A stretch of DNA of 16,673 nt. Source: Dehalococcoidia bacterium UBA1151 (GTDB lineage Bacteria > Chloroflexota > Dehalococcoidia > Lucifugimonadales > Lucifugimonadaceae). Below are positions 15,545-16,673 of this stretch, piece after piece. The translations under genes were made by a program, and so were the position numbers. Every line of letters begins with the position of its first letter. The first letter of the stretch is position 1. Location: the NCBI GenBank assembly GCA_002311865.1, contig DBZV01000200.1, positions 67,452-84,124 of the forward strand. The letters are read 5' to 3'. The notes below the pieces were generated by a model. It was not told the origin of the DNA and searched no databases. It saw only the letters and a list, made by a program, of their open reading frames with translations.

Positions 15545-15560
15545 GTTTCTCCTCGTTTGG

Positions 15561-15590
15561 CCTCATTCAGCCCCATTCGGCCCCAATGGC
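15561..15590. repeat. Three tandem 10-bp repeats before E1 alpha
   Basis: CCTCATTCAG, CCCCATTCGG and CCCCAATGGC lie end to end, 17-46 bases upstream of the E1 alpha start. The preceding CCTCGTTTGG (15551-15560), which covers the ribosome site, resembles the first unit at seven of ten bases. A 10-bp period matches one DNA turn, so a phased protein-binding site or a small replication-slippage array are both possible. CCAAT-GGCGA-ATTGG (15583-15597) overlaps as a short inverted repeat. Confidence 0.55.
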
Positions 15591-15615
15591 GAATTGGTCA
15601 GGCCAGGATTCGGGC

Positions 15616-15621
15616 AGTATA
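15616..15621 (-). promoter_or_regulatory. Candidate -10 element for the E1 operon
   Basis: TATACT on the minus strand matches the sigma-70 -10 consensus at five of six bases and would start transcription near 15609, about 65 bases before the E1 alpha ATG. No matching -35 hexamer is seen at 16-18 bases, so an activator would be needed or the site is chance. Confidence 0.3.
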
Positions 15622-15767
15622 GACCTCAGAGCTAAGTGATGGGACACCGGAAGTGATTGTCTACGCAATCGTCCTCAGGTGCAGTATTGTGTGCGAAGCA
15701 ATGTTTGGTGCCGTCACGTAAGTACAATCGGCGAACGCAATTACAGTCGCGTCACATATTCGGGCTC

Positions 15768-16607
15768 ATGTCATTTAGCTTCATACAACTCGCAGACACC
15801 CAATTCGGAATGTCGTCAGGACTGAGCGGAATGTCCGATGAAGAGATCGCCGCGTTTGCCGCGCGTGGTCTGAAAGTGAACAAAGAACCGAAGTTTCAGG
15901 GTTACGAACCCGAGACGAAAGCCTTTGAAGAGGCGATCAGGCAGGCCAACGAGCGCAATTCAGAGTTTGTTGTTGTCTGTGGCGATATGGTCAACAACTC
16001 TGAAAGCACCGAAGAGCGCGATGAAGTGATGAGGATTGCATCGCAGCTCAACGAAAATATTCCCATCTACTGGATTGCTGGCAATCACGATGTGGCAATC
16101 GATGCAGTTGTTCCTACGGCATCCAGCATGGCCTCATATCGGAAGCACTGGGGTGACGATTACTACTCGTTTCAGCACGGAGATGTCTCGTTCATTGCGC
16201 TGAATACCAGCCTGATGGATCAGCCAGAGCATGTTGGAGGCGATGTGGAATCTCAGATGAGGTTCTTGAAAGCTGAACTTCAGGCCGCGAAGAAACGGGA
16301 ATCATCGCAGATCATTGTTTTCACGCACTACCCACTCTTTCTGGCCGATGCCGATGAAGCGGATAACTACTTCTCAGTCAAAAAGGCGCATCGGATGCCC
16401 GTAATTGATCTGCTGGAGGAGTACGGTGTTGCGGCGGTGTTTGCAGGTCACTGGCACCGGAACAACTATGCTGAGCATGATGGCATGCTGATGGTTGCGA
16501 CTGGTGCAGTTGGCTATCCCCTGGGCGACGATGATTCCGGGTACAGAGTGATTGACGTGACAAACGACGAGATATCGCATAACTACTACGAATTCGGATT
16601 CAGGTAA
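15768..16607 (+). CDS. CPPED1-like calcineurin-type metallophosphoesterase
   Basis: The 279-residue product has the metallophosphoesterase motifs in order: D10-T-Q12 (LADTQFG), G72-D73-x2-N76 (CGDMVNN), G105-N106-H107-D108, H187 (FTHYP) and G227-H228-x-H230 (GHWH). In most family members the first motif is DxH; here Gln replaces His, as in the CPPED1/CSTP1 branch, which dephosphorylates proteins. The segment before GNHD, the NTSL element and the KKAHRMPVIDLLEEYGV stretch fit that branch too. It is cytoplasmic, with no signal peptide. ATG 15768 is chosen since it places the first motif at the N-terminus as expected; the 37 residues upstream from a TTG at 15657 are Cys/Arg-rich and not family-like. 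The ribosome site is weak. It is divergent from E1 alpha. Confidence 0.88.
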   Translation: MSFSFIQLADTQFGMSSGLSGMSDEEIAAFAARGLKVNKEPKFQGYEPETKAFEEAIRQANERNSEFVVVCGDMVNNSESTEERDEVMRIASQLNENIPIYWIAGNHDVAIDAVVPTASSMASYRKHWGDDYYSFQHGDVSFIALNTSLMDQPEHVGGDVESQMRFLKAELQAAKKRESSQIIVFTHYPLFLADADEADNYFSVKKAHRMPVIDLLEEYGVAAVFAGHWHRNNYAEHDGMLMVATGAVGYPLGDDDSGYRVIDVTNDEISHNYYEFGFR

Positions 16608-16654
16608 TTTCTTGATCCACGATTCAGGACACGCTAATTTTTTGAGGACGCCGG

Positions 16655-16673
16655 ATGACCACAGATAACTGCA
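16655..16673 (+). CDS. Start of a truncated downstream gene
   Basis: An ATG at 16655 opens MTTDNC and runs off the window. GAGG at 16644-16647 sits 7 bases ahead, a good ribosome site, and the spacing of 47 bases after the phosphoesterase stop suits a following gene of the same operon. Nothing can be said about the product. Confidence 0.5.

Noticed and set aside
15657..15767. N-terminal extension of the phosphoesterase from a TTG
   Set aside because: The extra 37 residues are not family-like and would put the first metal motif too far from the N-terminus.

Overview
The window looks like a bacterial chromosome segment of moderate GC with dense, mostly minus-strand genes. The mix of families (a DUF3179 lipoprotein, a phosphotriesterase-like hydrolase, a HyuA/HyuB pair, a D-aminoacylase-like amidohydrolase, an E1 alpha/beta dehydrogenase pair and a 46-residue DUF5679 zinc ribbon) is the kind of catabolic gene set I associate with marine Chloroflexota (SAR202/Dehalococcoidia-like). 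That placement is inference from gene content only. There are no rRNA or tRNA genes, CRISPR arrays, transposases or phage genes that I can see.

Layout, left to right. (1) Positions 42-1358, minus: a DUF3179 lipoprotein whose signal peptide lies upstream of the first ordinary start codon. (2) 1519-2577, minus: a phosphotriesterase-family metal hydrolase, divergent from (3) 2755-3570, plus: an aspartate dehydrogenase-like enzyme. (4) 3597-4433, minus: an extended SDR epimerase/dehydratase, converging on (3). (5) 4486-6075, minus: a signalling cluster of two stand-alone CheY-like receivers flanking a helix-turn-helix protein that carries three 23-residue tandem repeats. No histidine kinase is present. 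(6) 6244-12751, minus: a tight operon hyuA, D-aminoacylase-like amidohydrolase, hyuB, zinc alcohol dehydrogenase. It is joined by a 1-base gap and a 4-base GTGA overlap, and its first three genes start with GTG. (7) 12979-13119, minus: the small DUF5679 gene, separated from hyuA by two strong hairpins and a 15-bp tandem repeat. (8) About 400 bases without a convincing gene. (9) 13524-15544, minus: E1 beta and E1 alpha of a thiamine-diphosphate 2-oxoacid or acetoin dehydrogenase, with no E2 or E3 in view. (10) 15768-16607, plus: a CPPED1-like metallophosphoesterase. A further plus-strand gene begins at 16655 and is cut by the window edge.

How the parts may work together. HyuA and HyuB usually open hydantoin- or oxoproline-type rings using ATP, and the amidohydrolase between them would remove an N-acyl or N-carbamoyl group. 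The operon therefore reads as a route that turns cyclic amides or N-substituted (possibly D-) amino acids into free amino acids, followed by a dehydrogenase step. The phosphotriesterase-like hydrolase, aspartate dehydrogenase, SDR enzyme and E1 pair suggest the same scavenging lifestyle. The least ordinary items are the kinase-free receiver/HTH-repeat/receiver cluster, the lipoprotein gene without a standard start codon, and the repeat elements ahead of hyuA and E1 alpha.
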